This document shows positions 59,716 through 64,000 of a stretch of 64,000 nucleotides of DNA, piece by piece; the first letter of the stretch is position 1, and every line of letters begins with the position of its first letter. Origin of the DNA: Sordaria brevicollis (taxonomy: Eukaryota; Ascomycota; Sordariomycetes; Sordariales; Sordariaceae); NCBI GenBank assembly GCA_033439795.1, contig JAUTDP010000003.1, positions 1,116,001 to 1,180,000 of the forward strand. The letters run 5' to 3'. Position numbers and translations under genes: made by a program. The notes below the pieces were generated by a model. It saw only the letters and a list, made by a program, of their open reading frames with translations. It was not told where the DNA came from and searched no databases.

Positions 59716-61711
59716 CTAATCGAACGTGATCTTGGTCGCCTTCTTGTTGGGGTCAACGTCCTTGTAGAAAGCGCCATAGGCATCGTGGGCCTTCTTCTTG
59801 ACGGTGGTGCCGAACTTGAGGAGCTCCTCGGGAACGGGCTGCTTGGCGGCTCTGAGGATGTTGACGAGGCTGCGTGACACACGGAGTTAGCAAATGGTGT
59901 TTTCCCAGGAAAGAGATGGGAGAGAACTCACGATCCAGAGTGGGCCTTGTCGTGCTCGGTGAAAAGAGTGATGGCCTTGCCCTTCTTGCCAGCACGGCCG
60001 GTACGACCGATACGGTGGACGTAGTCCTCGATGGTCAAGGGGAACTGCAGCTTTGTTAGCGTTGATCATCACCAACAGTAAAATGACGGTAACTCACAGT
60101 GACGTTAATGACGAGCTTGACCTCGGGAATATCCAAACCACGAGCAGCGACGTCAGTAGCAACCAAGACGGTCGTAGAACCAGACTTGAAAGCCTCCAAA
60201 CTCTTGGTACGCTGATCCTGTCTCAAGTCACCGTGGATGCTAGCAACCCTGATGCCCTTGCGGGACAGGAACTGCTCAACGCGAACGGCCTCCTTCTTGT
60301 ACAAGCAGAAGACCAATATCCTGTCGTTCTTCTGGCTGCCCTTCTGCGCCTCCTTGAGAAGCTCGTACAGCCTGAACTCCTTGCCGCGGGGATCGACAAC
60401 CTCGACCGTCTGCTCGATACGGCTGTTGGCCTGGAGCTCGATGTTGCCGTTGCCCTCGCCATCACCGCCGGCACGCGTCCTGTGGCCGATGGTGACCTGG
60501 GCCGGGTTGATCATGTAGCTCTCGGCGAGCTTCTGGATATCGAGCGGCCAGGTGGCCGTGAACATGAGCGTCTGGCGCTGCTCTCTAGGTGGGCACTCGC
60601 TAAGGATCTGCTTGATGTCCTCGGAGAAACCGCGGTCGAGCATACGATCGGCCTCGTCCAGGACGGCGAAGCTGACGTTGGCTAGGGAGATGGTGCCGTC
60701 GGAAAGGAAATCCTTCAAACGGCCAGGGGTGGCGGTGATGATGTCGACACCGTTGTTCTTGTAGAGAAGGGTGCGCTGCTCGTTCTTGTCGGAGCCACCG
60801 TAGATGCACACGGCGGAAAGACCGACGAGAGAAGCGAGACCGGAAAGGGCAGCATGGGTCTGCATGGCAAGTTCGCGGGTGGGCGAGACGATGACGGCGC
60901 GCGGTTTGGCGGAGCGATCACCCTTGTTGAACTTGGGCTTCTGACGGGAGGCGAGGGACTCGACGCAGGGAACGGCGAAGGCCATGGTCTTGCCGGAACC
61001 AGTCTCGGCGATACCAATGACATCGCGACCGGAGAGAGAGAAGGGCCAGGAGGCGGACTGGATGGGGGTCGGGTTGGTGTAGTCCTTGAAGGGGTTCTTG
61101 GAGATAAGGTTGGACTGAGGAAGCTGGGAGAAGTTGATGATGGGGCGGAGGCCGCTGGAGGAAGGATCCTTGATGACAATCTCCTTCTCCCTGAGGAAGG
61201 TCTCGATCTCGGATTCGGGGAGGGCGCTGAGGGCATCGGCCTGCTTGTAGGTGTAGGCGCCGTTGGTCGCGGGCGCGGGAGCGGCAGCGGGAGTGGAAGT
61301 GCCGTTGGTGGTGGCCTTGGAAGCGCTGGCGGACTCCTCGGTGGTAGACTCGTCAGACTTCTTGGACTTCTTTTCCTTCTTGTCCTTTTTCTCCTTTTTC
61401 TCCTTCTTGTCCTTCTTTTCCTTCTTCTCCTTCTTGTCGGCTACGGGCTCGGACTCGGCGGCGGGGGTGGCATCGGCATCGGGCATGGAGACGTCCTCGG
61501 TGGACTCGGTGGCTGGTGTTTCAGACTCCTCCTTCTTCTCCTTCTTGGACTTTTTGTCCTTCTTCTCCTTCTTGTCTTTCTTGTCCTTCTTTTCCTTCTT
61601 CTCCTTCTTCACCTCGCCGTCGACGTTGGCCTCGTCGGTCTTGACCTTCTTGGCGAGACGGGCATCCTTCTCCTCGCCCTCGCTCCGGGAGTGCTTCTTG
61701 GTGGCAGACAT
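59716..61711 (-). CDS. dbp3: DBP3-type ATP-dependent RNA helicase (DEAD-box), ribosome biogenesis
   Basis: Dbp3 is a nucleolar DEAD-box helicase that assists processing of 27S pre-rRNA for the 60S subunit. Exon 1 (61711-60098) is 538 codons, exon 2 60044-59932, exon 3 59869-59716, 626 aa in all. Introns of 53 bp (60097-60045) and 62 bp (59931-59870) have GTGAGT donors and rejoin [12 protein letters not shown] and HSGS|LVNIL. The N-terminus has two lysine/glutamate tracts built of KKEKK and KKDKK units (about residues 35-62 and 93-119), as in fungal Dbp3. The core shows the Q motif ([12 protein letters not shown]), AETGSGKT (235-242), PTREL (277-281), TPGR, DEAD (352-355), TATW in place of SAT (385-388), ARGLDIPE (about 523-530) and [11 protein letters not shown] (548-558). 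All catalytic residues are present. A 411-codon antisense frame (60854-62089) is a codon-bias shadow. Confidence 0.95.
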
Positions 61712-64000
61712 TGTTGCGGAATTGATATCGCACTCTCACAGAAAGCGATTGGCGATGGATGGTGGATGGGCGACTGTCGGAATAACAACACTCGCTACAG
61801 TCCAGGATCAAGAGAGAAGGGTCCAAAGGAACGGGAAGCCAAAAGGGTGCCGCTTATCGTCAGATCTGCGACGACTGGGAAATTTTCCTTATCGATAAGC
61901 CTCGTCAGTGTCACAACCCCTGCAATTGCAGCGGTGCCTGGCTCGTCCGAACCCCACCGCTCCACCAGATTCCGTCAGACCCTTGGGACAAAACAACATG
62001 GTGACAATCTACGCTTCTTTGATGCGTTCGAAAGTGGGAGATGTCTACAGTACCGACGTCTTTCACTTGATTGCACTCATACAAGATGAATAAATCGCAA
62101 CCAGGTTGGGGATTTTTCCTTGTGGAAATTACGTCGACGTCGACGAGAGGCCTGCAGTACGGCGCTGTAACTTTGAGATGTGTGGTCTGTGCGCCTTCAA
62201 CTCCTCTAACTACAGGACATCACCTCTTGACCTCTTCCATGCCTGTTCGGTGACACTTGAACTTCACATTGGCTTGATGATTTGTTGAGATACCTTACGC
62301 GTCCATCGGAATCATCAACCATTTCATCAGAGTTCCTTCTCTCAGTTTACAAACTTGGACACCCTTTCCCACCTCAATTTCCACGCCTCCTCTTCGACTA
62401 CCAGCCCTTCCTGCTCTTCAGTTTGCAACACCTATCCGCTCTCTCGTTTCCATCAACACCACACTCACAGACGCCGACCCCGTTCTACGCCGTCCCTTGA
62501 TTCATACACATCCCCCGAATTATACCCTTTACCCCCTATTACTTTGAACGTTAGAGTTTTTTTTACATCCACCAAAAGGGATTCGCCTCGCCGGGTAATC
62601 CTCGGGATAGAGGTCTGGAATCTGGATGTGCTCAATTGTGGACTCGAGACTAAACGTGGACTTTCTTCAAGGCCAGGTTTAAAACTTTGACCAGCGTGGC
62701 GACACTATCCTTTTCTCCCCCGTCCGAGTTGGTCCCCAGCAAGTGCGAGATGTGTCCTAGGCCGTTCACATAGTAGCAGCCTTCAGCTACTAACGAAAAT
62801 AAACAACCCGTCGCCTAGTCTCCCTCGTCGAGGATTCAATGGAACGTCATCCTTCAGCGTCTGTTTTGAACGCTTCGAGTTTAAGGATCGGGATAAAACG
62901 GATGGCACGATGATAGGAAAGGGTGGGGACCCCGAGGTACCAGGAGCAGTTGGCTCTTTTGTTCGAAAGGTTGTCCGCAGACTGGGAGCGCGAGCTCCTG
63001 CCGTGTCAAGCAGTGGGGACTAAGGCAGATTGTTAGGATGCCATGTTCTCTTTTGCCTATCCCATCATCCATCGCATAAATAGGACTGTGGTGGAAGTTG
63101 TGTAACTTGTGTTGTCAGTCCGGCTGGCAAATCATTGTCTGTTACCAGTGCACAACAAGAAGGAGGATGAGGTGCCGTCCTGAGCTGTCAAAACTGCTGT
63201 TTTGGAGAAGGTAGCCATATCTTCCCACCAGCCTGCTTACGAATAACAAAGGGGGCGCCACCACTGACGCCATGAACATATCAGGCTCTGGCACCTCAGG
63301 TTTTGTGAAGAGGTTGGAGTTGGGCCTATAAAACCAAGAGACGTGTCCGCTATATCAAAACAACACTCGTCAGGCTTCAAAGTGGCATCTATGGTGCCTC
63401 CAAGCCGGTAGTGTCTGAGTCTCAACCGTGTTTTGAGTATAAGAATCTTCGAGCTTACGAAGAACTTGATCTCCAAACGTCGGCACAAATTGAAACTTCC
63501 ATCCCCAGCACCTCATCCTCTCAATTGTTGACCATAACTTCCACATTGCTGGGACATTCCACCTACCTCTAACCACAGAATTTATCCGAATATCCTCATC
63601 TCCAAGATGCCGTTTGTTACTTAATATTACCCAAGTACTGGCCAACCCATTTACTACCACCACCACCACCACCACCGCTGCTGCTGCTACAGCCAACAAT
63701 GGTCTCACTATCAATATCGACATTTTCCTCATGGCCCACCCGCATATTATTATTACCCACGTGGGTATGTACCAGTTCGGCCACCGACTCAGCCATACGT
63801 TTACTTGAAACCACTTCCAAACGTGAAGAGACGATGAAACCGAACCTCTGTTCTTTTCCGTGAGTACATTCCCCCTCTTTCCTCCTCCATGGAAAGATCA
63901 CAGTGTTATTTGTGAGTCACTTGCTTATGCTGGTGTTGCAACCATGTGATTAGGTTCCATTCATTAGGTCTAGGCTGAGACCAGGAGACCTCTTCTGCAA
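61712..64000. other. DBP3 promoter and further intergenic DNA to the window edge
   Basis: No gene supported. The first few hundred bases upstream of 61711 should contain the DBP3 promoter. Frames at 62355-62690 plus, 63370-63732 minus and 63617-63901 minus lack domains, and the last two owe their length to a trinucleotide repeat. A gene extending past the right edge cannot be excluded. Confidence 0.45.
63652..63690 (+). repeat. ACC/GCT trinucleotide microsatellite
   Basis: (ACC)n followed by (GCT)4. It gives Thr-Ala runs in one plus-strand frame and Gly/Ser runs on the minus strand. Confidence 0.85.

Noticed and set aside
60854..62089. 411-codon plus-strand open frame
   Set aside because: It is antisense to DBP3 and Gly/Leu-rich where the sense strand encodes lysine tracts; it is a product of codon bias.
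1..64000. CRISPR arrays, operons and prokaryotic signals
   Set aside because: None seen; introns and gene content show a fungal nuclear genome.

Overview
The window looks like nuclear DNA of a filamentous ascomycete, most likely a Neurospora or close Sordariales relative. The reasons are short introns (about 50-110 bp, one of 324 bp) with GTRNGT-type donors and CTAAC/CTAAT-type branch sites, ordinary fungal genes (GH16, FLC/TRP-like, RFT1, DBP3), and a roughly 34-kb AT-rich block whose transposons carry C-to-T and G-to-A changes typical of repeat-induced point mutation (RIP). The species call is inference.

Layout. 1-14.4 kb is gene-sparse euchromatin: a secreted GH16 glucanase gene with an apparent one-base frameshift (334-1269, minus), an AT-hook protein with tandem repeats (4121-5317, minus), about 8 kb with no convincing gene, a 340-bp inverted-repeat element (12396-12735) and a 90-aa cysteine-containing protein gene (13707-14116, minus). 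14443-48139 is a transposon cluster that resolves base by base: two Ty1/copia-type elements of identical length (5547 bp, 194-bp LTRs) in opposite orientation at the outside, and between them a TIR DNA element (20192-42528) carrying two nested Ty3/gypsy-type elements (24063-31365 plus; 32731-40600 minus). A 408-bp MITE-like element (41691-42098) also lies inside and has largely escaped RIP. All four LTR elements have perfect 5-bp target duplications (AAACC, GGTAA, ATAAC, CAAAC) and the TIR element has a 6-bp one (CCTTTT). Removing the insertions rebuilds a short continuous ancestral sequence and leaves a TIR element of about 6.7 kb that I cannot assign to a family.

48.1-64 kb is ordinary gene space: an FLC/TRP-like membrane protein gene (48930-51385, minus), a cluster of TTTTCACCGG/CCGGTGAAAA motifs (52922-53265), a small hypothetical gene (54655-54990, minus), and the convergent pair RFT1 (57539-59579, plus) and DBP3 (59716-61711, minus).

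How the genes relate: they are housekeeping or secretory genes with no shared pathway. RFT1 (N-glycan precursor handling in the ER) and FLC (membrane/cell-wall homeostasis) both touch the secretory route, and DBP3 serves ribosome assembly. The most unusual content is the layered transposon cluster, its unidentified host element, and the sharp edges of RIP damage beside intact genes.
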